A stretch of DNA of 53,941 bases from Curvibacter sp. (GTDB lineage Bacteria; Pseudomonadota; Gammaproteobacteria; Burkholderiales; Burkholderiaceae_C), in contig JAHRYV010000023.1 of the NCBI GenBank assembly GCA_020621965.1, positions 1 through 53,941 of the forward strand, given 5' to 3'. The notes beneath the pieces are model-generated. The model saw only the letters and a program-made list of their open reading frames with translations, had not been told where the DNA came from and searched no databases. Shown here piece by piece: positions 23,354-31,874 of this stretch (positions are counted from its first letter, which is position 1; each line of letters starts with the position of its first letter). Both the position numbers and the translations under genes were made by a program.

Positions 23354-25621
23354 ATGAAAAAATCAGACAGCTTGACCCGGGCTCTGCCATGGTTGATGTC
23401 CATCCTGCTGGGTGTCTTGGTGACAGCATGTGGCGGCGGGCGTGATCCGATCCTGGGTGGGGGAGGCAATGTCGAAATCGCACCCCGGGTGACGGGCGTG
23501 ACGCCGCTGGCCAATGCCACCGCGGTACCCATCAATACCAGGGTGTTCACCGCCGCCTTCAGCAAGGCCATGAACCCGACCAGCCTGGCCAGCGCGTTCA
23601 CGCTGGCCTGCCCGGGCGTCACGCCCACGGGGACGGTGACCTACGCGCCGACGGGCAATGTGGCCACGCTGACCCTGACGTCACCGGCCGCGCTGCCTGC
23701 CAGCACCTTGTGCACGGCCACGATCACGACGGCAGCCAAGGACACGGCGGGACTGGCGCTGGCAAGCAACTTCGTCTGGACCTTCACCACCGGCGTGGCC
23801 CCGGACACCACACCGCCGACCGTCAGTTCGGTCAATCCCTTGACCGGGGCGACGGGCGTGGCGCCGAATACGCAGGTCTCGGCCACCTTCAGCGAGCCCA
23901 TGGATCCGCTCACCATCGATGGTGCCGCCTTCACGCTGGCCTGCCCGGTGGGTACGCCACAGACCGGTACCGTCACCTATGCGGTGGGCAGTCGGGTAGC
24001 GACCTTGACGCCGACCGCCAGCCTGCCCTTCAGCACCGTCTGCACCGCCACCGTGACCACCGCAGCCAAAGACACAGCGGGACTGGGGCTGGCGAGCAAC
24101 TTCGTCTGGACCTTCACCACCGGCGCGGCGCCGGACACGACACGGCCCACCGTCAGTTCGACCATTCCAGTGGACTCGGCGACGAACGTCGCATCGAATA
24201 CGCAGGTCACGGCCACCTTCAGTGAGCCCATGGATCCGCTCACCATCAATGACAGCAACTTTACGCTGGCCTGCCCCGCGGGTACGCCGCTGATGGGCAC
24301 GGTCACCTACGCGGTCAGCGGCCGTGTGGCGACGTTTGCACCGGCGGCCGCCCTGCCGGGGGCCACCGTCTGCGCGGCCACGGTCACCACGGGCGCGAAG
24401 GATCTGGCGGGCAACGCGATGGCCGCCAACAAGGTCTGGACCTTCACCACGGTCGCCGCGGGTGACACCACGGCCCCCACCGTGAGCGCCACCAACCCGG
24501 TGGATGTGGCCACCGGTGTCTGCACCAACAAGACCATCAACGCCACCTTCAGTGAGCCGATGGACCCGCTGACCATCAACACGGGCACCTTCACCCTGGC
24601 CACGACGGTGGGCGCCGTGCCCGTGACGGGGGTTGTGGCCTACGACGCGGTGACCCGGATCGCGACCTTCAACCCGGCGGCCAATCTCGCGGCGACGACC
24701 GGCTACACGGCCACCGTCAAAGGCGGCACGGCCGGCGTCAAGGATCTGGCGGGCAACCCGCTGGCACTGGACAAGGTCACGACCTTCACGACCAGTGCCT
24801 CGATCTGCGTGACGGCCCCGCCGCTGGGTGCCGCGGCGCCGTTCGGCGGCTTCGGCGGCAACGCCACGCTGACGAACGACGGCCTGAACACGGTGATCAA
24901 CGGCGACATCGGGGTCAACGCGGCAGCCACCACCATCACCGGCCTGCGCGACTCGGGCGGCAACGTCTACACCGTCACGCCCAACAACGACGGTATGGTC
25001 AACGGCCTGATCTACACGGCGAACACCCTGCCGGGCCCGGGCAACGCCGTGATCCAGGCACGTGCCGATGCCCTGGTGGCATTCAACGCCATCTCGCCGG
25101 CCGGCATGCCCGGCGGCATCGATGTGTCGAGCCTGGCGCAGTGCCCGTCTTGCGGCGGCGCCGGTCAAGGCCCGGGTCAGCTGGCGGGGCGCACGCTGCC
25201 GCCCGGCGTGTATCTGTCCACCACGGGCACCTATGGCATTGGCATCACGGCGCCGACGGCGGGCAATCTCACGCTGGACGCCCAGGGCGACGCCAATGCG
25301 GTCTGGGTGTTCCAGACCGCGGCCGGGACCGGTACGCTCACCGTGGGCCTGACGGGCCCGGCGACCCCGGCCACGCCGATCCAGGTGCTGCTGATCAACG
25401 GCGCACAGGCCAAGAATGTCTTCTGGTATGTCCCGGCGGGCGCCACCATCGGCACGGGCGCCACGATGGTGGGCACGATGTTGTCCGACGCATCGATCAC
25501 CTTCTCCACCACCGGTGGCTCGCCGCCCACCGCCGTGACCACCACCTTGAACGGCCGGGCCATCGCCCTGACCGCGGGGGTGACCATGACCAACACCGTG
25601 ATCAACGTGCCCGCCCCGTAA
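23354..25621 (+). CDS. lipoprotein with four Ig-like (Big_5) repeats and a DUF3494 ice-binding-type domain
   Basis: The 755-residue protein starts with a lipoprotein signal (LLGVLVTACGGG, lipid cysteine at 26). Four tandem Ig-like modules of about 110 residues follow (about 44-147, 154-257, 264-367, 374-480), each with a TFSEPMDPLTI- or AFSKAMNPTSL-type strand and a closing VWTFTT or VTTFTT. The C-terminal 265 residues match DUF3494, the fold of known ice-binding proteins: NGDIGVNAAATTITG, LPPGVYLSTTGTYGI, ANAVWVFQTAAG, NVFWYVPAGATIGTGA and LNGRAIALTAGVTM. Repeats 1-3 each hold a cysteine pair (86/120, 197/230, 306/340); repeat 4 has lost it. It is probably a surface or outer-membrane adhesin. 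Ice binding is possible but not shown, since many DUF3494 proteins have unknown ligands. Confidence 0.9.
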   Translation: MKKSDSLTRALPWLMSILLGVLVTACGGGRDPILGGGGNVEIAPRVTGVTPLANATAVPINTRVFTAAFSKAMNPTSLASAFTLACPGVTPTGTVTYAPTGNVATLTLTSPAALPASTLCTATITTAAKDTAGLALASNFVWTFTTGVAPDTTPPTVSSVNPLTGATGVAPNTQVSATFSEPMDPLTIDGAAFTLACPVGTPQTGTVTYAVGSRVATLTPTASLPFSTVCTATVTTAAKDTAGLGLASNFVWTFTTGAAPDTTRPTVSSTIPVDSATNVASNTQVTATFSEPMDPLTINDSNFTLACPAGTPLMGTVTYAVSGRVATFAPAAALPGATVCAATVTTGAKDLAGNAMAANKVWTFTTVAAGDTTAPTVSATNPVDVATGVCTNKTINATFSEPMDPLTINTGTFTLATTVGAVPVTGVVAYDAVTRIATFNPAANLAATTGYTATVKGGTAGVKDLAGNPLALDKVTTFTTSASICVTAPPLGAAAPFGGFGGNATLTNDGLNTVINGDIGVNAAATTITGLRDSGGNVYTVTPNNDGMVNGLIYTANTLPGPGNAVIQARADALVAFNAISPAGMPGGIDVSSLAQCPSCGGAGQGPGQLAGRTLPPGVYLSTTGTYGIGITAPTAGNLTLDAQGDANAVWVFQTAAGTGTLTVGLTGPATPATPIQVLLINGAQAKNVFWYVPAGATIGTGATMVGTMLSDASITFSTTGGSPPTAVTTTLNGRAIALTAGVTMTNTVINVPAP
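23483..24793 (+). repeat. four tandem 330-bp coding repeats
   Basis: The Ig-like modules are also repeated as DNA. For example, the stretch coding SNFVWTFTTG near 23764 recurs almost unchanged near 24090, and the TFSEPMDPLT stretch appears three times. The period is 330 bp (110 codons). Such repeats allow copy-number change by recombination and are prone to assembly collapse. Confidence 0.8.
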
Positions 25622-25680
25622 GCAGTCAGGCAAGGCACTGATCGGTCTGGTTTGAGGCGTCCAACATTCTGGAGAACAAC

Positions 25681-26814
25681 ATGAAACTGGCAAAAATATC
25701 GAGCAAGCTCGGCCTGGCGGCACTTGCCGCCGTGGCCTGCCCCCTGGCCCTGGCAGATGATCCGAAGTGGTACGGTGGACTGAGTGCGGGGGAGTCGAGG
25801 TCGAGCATCGACGATACGCGGATCATCCGAGGCCTGTTGGGCAGCGGCCTGACCGGCGCCACCATCGACGACGACAACCGGGACAACAGCTACAAGGTTT
25901 TCGGCGGCTACCAGTTCAACCGCTACCTCGCCCTCGAAGGCGGCTATTTCGACCTCGGGAAGTTCGGCTTCAGGGCGACCACCACGCCGCCCGGCACGCT
26001 GGACGGCACCATCAGGATCCAGGGCCTCAATCTGGACGCGGTCGGCACCTTGCCCCTGTGGGAGAACCTCTCCGCGCTGGGACGGATCGGCGTGACCTAT
26101 GCCGAGACCAAAGACACCTTCAGCGGCACGGGCGCCATTCAGGTCGTCAATCCGAACCCGTCCAAGTGGGACACGAACTACAAGTTCGGCCTCGGGCTTC
26201 AATACGCCATCACAAAAGCCCTGGCCATGCGCCTCGAGGCGGAACGCTACCGTGTCAACGATGCCGTCGGCAATCATGGTGACGTGGATGCGGTCACGGT
26301 CGGTCTGATCTACCGCTTTGGCGGCAAGACTGCGGAGCCCGCCGCCTACGTGGCCCCGCCTGTGGCCACCGCCGCTGCGCCGGCACCGCCGCCGCCCATC
26401 GTGCTGGTGCCGGTGCCGCTGGCGCGGGTGCTGACCCGGGTGTCGTTCTCCGTGGACTCCGATTTCGACTTCGACAAAGTCAGCCTGAAGGACCCCGCCC
26501 GACAGGGGCTGGACAAGCTGGCCACCGACCTGCGCGGCGTCAATTACGACAACGTCCTGATCACCGGCAATACCGACCGCCTGGGCACCGAGGCCTACAA
26601 CCAGAAGCTCTCCGTGCGTCGCGCCGAGGCGGTCCGCAACTACCTGGTGATCCGCTGGGGCATGCCTTACGAAAAGGTCATCATCGTCGGTGCCGGCGAA
26701 CTGGCGCCGGATACCCGACCGGGCGAATGTGTGGGTGAAGTCGCCACCCGGACGCTGATCAAGTGCCTGGCGCCGGATCGCCGCGTCGACGTTGAAGTGC
26801 GCGGAACAAAGTGA
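25681..26814 (+). CDS. OmpA-family outer membrane protein
   Basis: The 377-residue protein has a signal peptide cleaved after residue 25 (PLALA-DDPKW). An eight-stranded OmpA-like barrel (about 30-222, with YKVFGGYQFNRYLALEGGYFDLG and a final VTVGLIYRFGGK strand) is followed by an Ala/Pro-rich linker of about 30 residues. The C-terminal OmpA peptidoglycan-binding domain (about 255-375) has FDFDKVSLKD, TGNTDRLGTEAYNQKLSVRRA and a closing DRRVDVEVRG. It joins outer membrane and wall. The ATG has GGAGAACAAC upstream. It follows the DUF3494 gene by 59 bp and may share its transcript. Confidence 0.94.
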   Translation: MKLAKISSKLGLAALAAVACPLALADDPKWYGGLSAGESRSSIDDTRIIRGLLGSGLTGATIDDDNRDNSYKVFGGYQFNRYLALEGGYFDLGKFGFRATTTPPGTLDGTIRIQGLNLDAVGTLPLWENLSALGRIGVTYAETKDTFSGTGAIQVVNPNPSKWDTNYKFGLGLQYAITKALAMRLEAERYRVNDAVGNHGDVDAVTVGLIYRFGGKTAEPAAYVAPPVATAAAPAPPPPIVLVPVPLARVLTRVSFSVDSDFDFDKVSLKDPARQGLDKLATDLRGVNYDNVLITGNTDRLGTEAYNQKLSVRRAEAVRNYLVIRWGMPYEKVIIVGAGELAPDTRPGECVGEVATRTLIKCLAPDRRVDVEVRGTK

Positions 26815-26858
26815 GTGTCGGTCACCGGGAATCTGGTCCCGTGCGTGAACGACGAAGC

Positions 26859-26878
26859 GGCCCGGGCTCCTGCGGGCC
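26859..26878. other. GC-rich hairpin before the two-BON gene
   Basis: GGCCCG (26859-26864) and CGGGCC (26873-26878) form a 6-bp stem with an 8-nt loop just upstream of the next start codon. It could be a weak terminator of the OmpA transcript or a leader element. Confidence 0.3.
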
Positions 26879-26893
26879 ATTACGAAAGCCTTC

Positions 26894-27472
26894 ATGAAGA
26901 TGATCTCTGAAAATCTGGTGCCCATCCTCGCGGTGACGGGCGCCGCCTTTCTGGCCCTGGTCGCGTGCGAGAAGCGCGATGAGCCGGTGGGCGCGCCGGT
27001 GGCCACCACGTCGGTGGGGACGGAGATCGACGACGCCGTCGTCACGACCCGGGTGAAGTCGGCCCTGCTTGCCGACCACGACACCCAGAGTCTGGACATC
27101 AAGGTGGAGACCCGCAAGGGCATCGTCCAGCTCGGCGGTTTTGTCGAGTCGCAGGAGCGCATCGACAAGGCCATCGAACTGGTGCGCAAGGTCGAGGGCG
27201 TCAAAGGCGTCGAGAACGCCATGTCGCTTAAAGACGGCAAAGCGACCGTGGGCGAAGCGGTGGACGACAGCATCCTGACCACGCGCATCAAGTCCGCCTT
27301 GTTGGCCGACCCGGACGTCAAGAGCTTCGACATCGCCGTCGTCAGCCGCAAGGGCGCGGTGCAGCTCAGCGGCTATGTCGACAACCGCGCGCAGATCGAT
27401 CGCGTGATCGGCGTCGTGCGCGGGGTCAACGGCGTGCAGAAGATCGACAACGCCATGACCGTCAAGAAATGA
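26894..27472 (+). CDS. two-BON-domain lipoprotein
   Basis: The 192-residue protein has a lipoprotein signal (TGAAFLALVACEKRDE). Two BON domains follow: residues about 46-112 (IDDAVVTTRVKSALLAD, KGIVQLGGFVESQE, VEGVKGVENAM) and about 122-190 (VDDSILTTRIKSALLADPDVKS, KGAVQLSGYVDNRAQ, VNGVQKIDNAM). The two copies are closely similar and suggest an internal duplication. This is the layout of DolP/OsmY-type envelope proteins, which help outer-membrane integrity. The ATG at 26894 starts MKMISEN; a second ATG lies two codons later. It is convergent with pldA. Confidence 0.93.
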   Translation: MKMISENLVPILAVTGAAFLALVACEKRDEPVGAPVATTSVGTEIDDAVVTTRVKSALLADHDTQSLDIKVETRKGIVQLGGFVESQERIDKAIELVRKVEGVKGVENAMSLKDGKATVGEAVDDSILTTRIKSALLADPDVKSFDIAVVSRKGAVQLSGYVDNRAQIDRVIGVVRGVNGVQKIDNAMTVKK

Positions 27473-27480
27473 ACCCGGCA

Positions 27481-27502
27481 CCGCGGCGCGTGGGCGCCGC
27501 GG
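27481..27502. terminator. bidirectional hairpin between the BON gene and pldA
   Basis: A perfect 9-bp stem CCGCGGCGC / GCGCCGCGG with a GTGG loop lies between the convergent stop codons at 27472 and 27519. There is no T run on either side. Confidence 0.65.
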
Positions 27503-27518
27503 CTTATGCGGACGGACC

Positions 27519-28685
27519 CTAGAAGTCCACCAGGCTCAGGCCGATGCTGAGCACGGTGCGGCCGCGGTTGTAGTCCACCAGCGAGTCGCCGTAGCCGTTG
27601 AACAGCTGCACATGCAGGCGCAGGCCGCTGGCATTGACGCTGCGCTCGTTGTCGCCCAGGCTCTGCAGCCACTCCAGCCGGGTGGAGCCATTGGCGTCGC
27701 TGGACATCGAGTGGCGAAACGTCAGCATCAGGGTGTTGTACTTGTTGACCTGCCAGCTGGCGGTCAGCTCGCCGCGCCCGACCAGCTTGTCGATCTCCGG
27801 GTTGTCGTCGATCTCGTCGCCGTCGGTGATGCGGTTCCACAGCCGGCCCGTCAGCGTGAAGCGCTCGCCCTTTTCCACGCCGGCCATCAGGATCATCCGA
27901 TTCCAGCTGCGCGACAGGGGCAGTGTCTGGCCGTTGGACTGATGGTTGATGCTCAGGCCCGTGTACCGCAGCCGCCAGCCGCTGGGCTGGCCCAGCGGCG
28001 TGGGCACGATGTACATGAACTCGGGCTCATGGTCGGTGTTGCGGAAGGGCCGCGACATCGAGGGCGTGAAGATCTGCCAGTACGACTGCTGCGTGTAGCC
28101 GAACCACAGCGAATCACTGCCGCCGAAGTTCTCGACGGGCAGAAAACCCTGGCCGATCTTGGTGCGGATGGAGAGCTGGATGCGGCCTTCCTGCGTCAGG
28201 TAGGGTGATTCGCTGGTGGCGCTATGGCCGGGGGTGGGCGAACTCGGCGCGCGGTTGATCGTGCTGGACTGGATCCAGGACAGGCTGATCGGGCGGTAGC
28301 CGCGGATCATGAAGCGCCCACAGTCGCTGCCTTCTTCCAGCTCCCAGTAGCGCGAGAGGGGTGTGTGGGGGCCGCTGCGGCAGTCGGGCGGGCGCGCCTG
28401 CGGTGTCGCCGGCGGGGCGACCGCCGTTGTCGACTCGGGGGCTGCGGGCGCCGGCATGCTGTTGGCGGCGGCCGGCCCCTGTTCCTGCACCCAGCGGTCG
28501 TAACAAGCCAGGCGCGCGACCGGGTCCTGATGCTGTTGGGCGCATTGCTGCCAGCTGCTGACGGGGGCTGGCGCTGCAGCGGGAGCGGGTGCAGGTGCAG
28601 GTGCAGGTGCAGCCTCCGTCTGGGCCCAGCCGGGCAGCGGGGTGCAAAGCGCGGTGAGCAACAGCAGGGTCAGGCGAGTCTTCAT
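27519..28685 (-). CDS. pldA: outer membrane phospholipase A (PldA/OMPLA)
   Basis: PldA hydrolyses phospholipids that reach the outer leaflet of the outer membrane. The 388-residue protein has a signal peptide (cleaved near GWAQ), a long Ala/Pro-rich N-terminal stretch, then the beta barrel. The catalytic block is complete: NHQSNG with His248 and Ser250, then SRSWN with Asn262, which matches the spacing of the E. coli His142-Ser144-Asn156 triad. About 100 residues before the barrel, including SWQQCAQQHQDPVARLACYDRW, exceed the E. coli length and are typical of betaproteobacterial forms. The start overlaps the stop of the Rep helicase gene by 4 bp (ATGA), so they are coupled. Confidence 0.94.
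   Translation of the reverse strand: MKTRLTLLLLTALCTPLPGWAQTEAAPAPAPAPAPAAAPAPVSSWQQCAQQHQDPVARLACYDRWVQEQGPAAANSMPAPAAPESTTAVAPPATPQARPPDCRSGPHTPLSRYWELEEGSDCGRFMIRGYRPISLSWIQSSTINRAPSSPTPGHSATSESPYLTQEGRIQLSIRTKIGQGFLPVENFGGSDSLWFGYTQQSYWQIFTPSMSRPFRNTDHEPEFMYIVPTPLGQPSGWRLRYTGLSINHQSNGQTLPLSRSWNRMILMAGVEKGERFTLTGRLWNRITDGDEIDDNPEIDKLVGRGELTASWQVNKYNTLMLTFRHSMSSDANGSTRLEWLQSLGDNERSVNASGLRLHVQLFNGYGDSLVDYNRGRTVLSIGLSLVDF
28588..28611 (-). repeat. hexanucleotide microsatellite (GGTGCA)x4 in pldA
   Basis: Four perfect GGTGCA units (plus strand) encode an Ala-Pro run at about residues 26-33 of PldA, just after the signal peptide. Gain or loss of units would change the length of the linker without shifting the frame. 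Confidence 0.85.
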
Positions 28686-30805
28686 GCGGCTCCTCCGGCC
28701 AGCGCCTGGGCGGCGGCGGTGTCCTGGGCTTTTTTGGCAAATTCGGCGCGCAACGCGCGCAGCTTCTCGCGCGGGTCTTCTTTCACCGTGGCCTGGTCCA
28801 GCGCCATTTCGGCGATGAAGCGGCTGGGCTGTGCACTCACCATCTCGCGCCCCTTCTTTTTCTTCCTGGGCCAGCTCACGGCCAGCGAGCGCTGGGCGCG
28901 GGTGATGCCCACGTACATCAGGCGGCGCTCTTCCTGCAGGCGCTGCGCGATGTTCTCGTTGACGGCTTCGTGCTCGCGCGTGGAGCCGCCCAAGGAGTCA
29001 CCGCCTTCGTCCAGCTTGAAGGGCAGCATGCCCTCGGTCACGCCCACCAGCATCACGTGCGGCCACTCCAGGCCCTTGGCCGCGTGCAGGGTGGACAGCG
29101 TCACCACGTTCTGGTCCTTCTCCCGCTCGCTGATGGTGGAGAGCAGGGAGACGGTCTGCGCCACTTCGAGCAGGGATTTCTTTTCACTGGCCAGGGTCAC
29201 GCCGGCGGTGTCGTCGATCTCGCCGCCGCAGCGTTTGGCCATCCAGTCACAGAACTCCATGACGTTGATCCAGCGCGAGGCGGCCAGCCGCTCGTTGTCC
29301 TCGCTGTCGTAGAGGTGCTTTTCGTAGCCGATGTCCTTGAGCCAGTCGGCCATGAAGGCGCGTGCGTCTTCGGCGCCCGTGGTGTGGCGGGCGCGGTATT
29401 CGAGCTCGTTCACGTAACGGCCGAACTCATGCAGGCTGCCCACGGCGCGCGCGTTGAGCACCGAACCCAGGGAGGACGAGAACAACCCCTCGAACAGGCT
29501 CACCCGGTACTTGCTGGCGAAGGTGCCCAGCGCTTGCAGGGTCTGGTGGCCGATGCCGCGCTTCGGGGTGGTGACGGCGCGCAGGAAAGCCGGGTCGTCG
29601 TCGTTGTTGACCCACAGGCGGAACCAGGAGCACAGGTCGCGGATCTCGGCGCGGTCGAAGAAGCTGGTGCCGCCCGAGACCTTGTAGGGAATCTGCGCCT
29701 TGCGCAGCGCCTGCTCGAACACCTTGGCCTGGTGGTTGGCGCGGTAGAGCACGGCGAAGTCCTTGAGCTCCTTGTACTGCGATTCCGCGCGCAGGCTCTG
29801 GATGCGCGCCACCATGCGCTCGGCCTCGTGTTCCTCGTTGTCGGCATCCACCACCCGCACCGGCTCGCCCGGGCCCAGTTCGCTCCACAGCGTCTTGGGG
29901 AAGAGCTTGGGGTTGGGTCCGATCACGTTGTTGGCCGCCTGCAGGATGGCGCCGGTGGAGCGGTAGTTCTGCTCCAGCTTGATGACCTTCAGGTTGGGGA
30001 AGTCGAGCGGCAGTTTCTTCAGGTTGTCCAGCGTGGCGCCGCGCCAACCGTAGATGGACTGGTCGTCGTCGCCCACGGCAGTGAAACGCGCATCGTTCGG
30101 GTTGGGCGGCACCAGCAGCTTGAGCAGCTCGTACTGGGTGGCATTGGTGTCCTGGTACTCGTCGACCAGGATGTGGCCCATGATCTTCTGCCACTTGGCC
30201 CGCACCTCGGCGTGGTCGCGCAGCAGCTTGAGCGGCAGGCCGATCAGATCGTCGAAGTCCACACTCTGGTAAGCGGAGAGGCGCTCCTCGTAACGCGCCA
30301 TGATGCGCGCGGTGATGCGCTCGTTGTCGTCCTTGGCCTGGGCCTCGGCTTGCTCGGCGTTCAGCCCCATGTTCTTCCACAGGCTGATGGTCCACTGCCA
30401 CTGGCGCGCGGTGGCCGCGTCGGTGCTGCCGCCGGCGTCCTTGAGGATGCTGGTGACGTCGTCACTGTCCAGGATGGAGAACTTCGGTTTCAGGCCCACG
30501 GCCTCGCCGTCCTCACGCAGCAGATGCACGCCCAGGGCGTGGAAGGTGCAGATGCGCACCTCCTTGGCCGCGCGGCCGATCAGGCCCTTGGCGCGTTCAC
30601 GCATCTCGGCCGCGGCCTTGTTGGTGAAGGTGATGGCGGCGATGCGTTTGGGCTCCAGCCCGGCCTGGATCAGGCGGCCGATCTTGTGCGTGATGACGCG
30701 GGTCTTGCCGGAGCCGGCACCCGCCAGCACCAGGCAGGGACCGTGCAGGAAGTTGACGGCGTCCTGCTGCGCGAGATTGAGACCGTGGGAGGGAGAAGAC
30801 GACAT
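28682..30805 (-). CDS. rep: UvrD/Rep-family ATP-dependent DNA helicase
   Basis: The 707-residue superfamily 1A helicase has all the motifs: Q-motif LNLAQQDAV, Walker A AGAGSGKT (about 28-35), Ia ITFTNKAAAEMRERA, Walker B ILVDEYQDTN, motif III GDDDQSIYGWRGA, motif IV LEQNYRST, motif V TLHAAKGLEW and motif VI EERRLMYVGITRA. Its length and N-terminus fit Rep, which clears proteins ahead of replication forks, better than UvrD (about 720 with a longer C-terminal end) or PcrA. The ATG at 30805 (SSSPSHGLNL) is preferred over an upstream extension that does not look like coding sequence. pldA follows with a 4-bp overlap. Confidence 0.92.
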   Translation of the reverse strand: MSSSPSHGLNLAQQDAVNFLHGPCLVLAGAGSGKTRVITHKIGRLIQAGLEPKRIAAITFTNKAAAEMRERAKGLIGRAAKEVRICTFHALGVHLLREDGEAVGLKPKFSILDSDDVTSILKDAGGSTDAATARQWQWTISLWKNMGLNAEQAEAQAKDDNERITARIMARYEERLSAYQSVDFDDLIGLPLKLLRDHAEVRAKWQKIMGHILVDEYQDTNATQYELLKLLVPPNPNDARFTAVGDDDQSIYGWRGATLDNLKKLPLDFPNLKVIKLEQNYRSTGAILQAANNVIGPNPKLFPKTLWSELGPGEPVRVVDADNEEHEAERMVARIQSLRAESQYKELKDFAVLYRANHQAKVFEQALRKAQIPYKVSGGTSFFDRAEIRDLCSWFRLWVNNDDDPAFLRAVTTPKRGIGHQTLQALGTFASKYRVSLFEGLFSSSLGSVLNARAVGSLHEFGRYVNELEYRARHTTGAEDARAFMADWLKDIGYEKHLYDSEDNERLAASRWINVMEFCDWMAKRCGGEIDDTAGVTLASEKKSLLEVAQTVSLLSTISEREKDQNVVTLSTLHAAKGLEWPHVMLVGVTEGMLPFKLDEGGDSLGGSTREHEAVNENIAQRLQEERRLMYVGITRAQRSLAVSWPRKKKKGREMVSAQPSRFIAEMALDQATVKEDPREKLRALRAEFAKKAQDTAAAQALAGGAA

Positions 30806-30874
30806 GCTGGGTGGGTGACCTATCGCCCCGATGATACCGATGGGGCATTTCACACTGCGGCGACAATACACACC

Positions 30875-31840
30875 GTGTTGCAAATCTTCTCGGTCACCTT
30901 TCCCTTTTTCGCCTTGGTCCTGTGCGGCTACCTCGCCGCCCGCCGCCGCATGCTGCCGCTGGAGGCCATCCCCGGCCTGAACGGCTTCGTGCTGTTTTTT
31001 GCCCTGCCCTGCATGCTGTATCGCTTCGGCGCCACCACGCCCATCGCGCAGCTGCTGGACTACTCGGTGTTCTTCGTCTGGCTGCTGTGCGGCCTGGTCA
31101 TGGTGGGTTTCACCATCGCGGTCACGCTCAATGAGCGCATCCGCTGGAACGACGCCTCGTTTGGCGCCCTGGTGGCTGCCTTTCCGAACACCGGTTTCAT
31201 GGGGGTGCCGCTGCTGGTGGCGCTGCTGGGCGCACAGGCCGCTGCGCCCATCATCGTCAGCATGCTGGTGGACATGGTCATCACCACCTCGCTGTGCATC
31301 GCGCTGTCACGTCTGGACGGCGCCGACAAACATGGCACGGCGGTGGCGCTGAAAAACGCCCTGCGCGGCATGCTGACCAACCCCATGCCCTGGGCCATCC
31401 TGCTGGGGGGGCTGGCCTCCTACGTCCAACTGGAGTTGCCGGGGCCGGTCAACAAGACCGTGGGCCTGCTGGCCGATGCGGCTTCTCCCGTGGCACTGTT
31501 CACCATCGGCGCCGTGCTGGCGCGTTCGCAGATCCTCACGGTGCGGAGCCAGCACCCGTCCATCCCGCTGCGCGACTACGTGCCGGTGGCGGTGTTCAAG
31601 CTGCTGCTGCACCCGCTGCTGGTGCTGCTGGTGGGCGTGGGCGCCGTGCAGCTGGGCGTGCCGCTCTCGCGTTTTGCCCTCACCGTGATGGTGCTGGCCG
31701 CGGCCCTGCCCAGCGCCAGCAACGTCTCGCTGCTGGCCGAGCGTTTCGGCGCCGACAACGGGCGCATCGCCCGCATCATCCTGGTCTCCACCGCCGTGGC
31801 CTTCCTGAGTTTCTCGGGCGCGGTCGGCCTGATGACCTGA
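30875..31840 (+). CDS. AEC-family (auxin efflux carrier type) transporter
   Basis: The 321-residue integral membrane protein has about ten hydrophobic helices in two halves. Family-type segments are LPLEAIPGLNGFVLFFALPCMLYRFG, FGALVAAFPNTGFMGVPLL and the C-terminal LAAALPSASNVSLLAERFGAD. Bacterial AEC proteins move dicarboxylates such as malate and malonate or other small anions; the substrate here cannot be told. The start is GTG at 30875 (an adjacent TTG at 30878 is possible), because the membrane segment IFSVTFPFFALVLCGYL begins at once. It is divergent from rep, with a 69-bp gap. Confidence 0.9.
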   Translation: MLQIFSVTFPFFALVLCGYLAARRRMLPLEAIPGLNGFVLFFALPCMLYRFGATTPIAQLLDYSVFFVWLLCGLVMVGFTIAVTLNERIRWNDASFGALVAAFPNTGFMGVPLLVALLGAQAAAPIIVSMLVDMVITTSLCIALSRLDGADKHGTAVALKNALRGMLTNPMPWAILLGGLASYVQLELPGPVNKTVGLLADAASPVALFTIGAVLARSQILTVRSQHPSIPLRDYVPVAVFKLLLHPLLVLLVGVGAVQLGVPLSRFALTVMVLAAALPSASNVSLLAERFGADNGRIARIILVSTAVAFLSFSGAVGLMT

Positions 31841-31874
31841 GGCCCGGCCCATCCCGGCGCTTTTCCCTTCCTGT

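Noticed and set aside
23483..24793. Tandem repeats as a CRISPR array or mobile repeat
   Set aside because: The 330-bp repeats are coding Ig-like modules in one open frame.
28970..30874. Long open frame antisense to rep, joined to the AEC transporter gene
   Set aside because: Only the part from 30875 resembles a protein family; the rest is the complement of the helicase gene.
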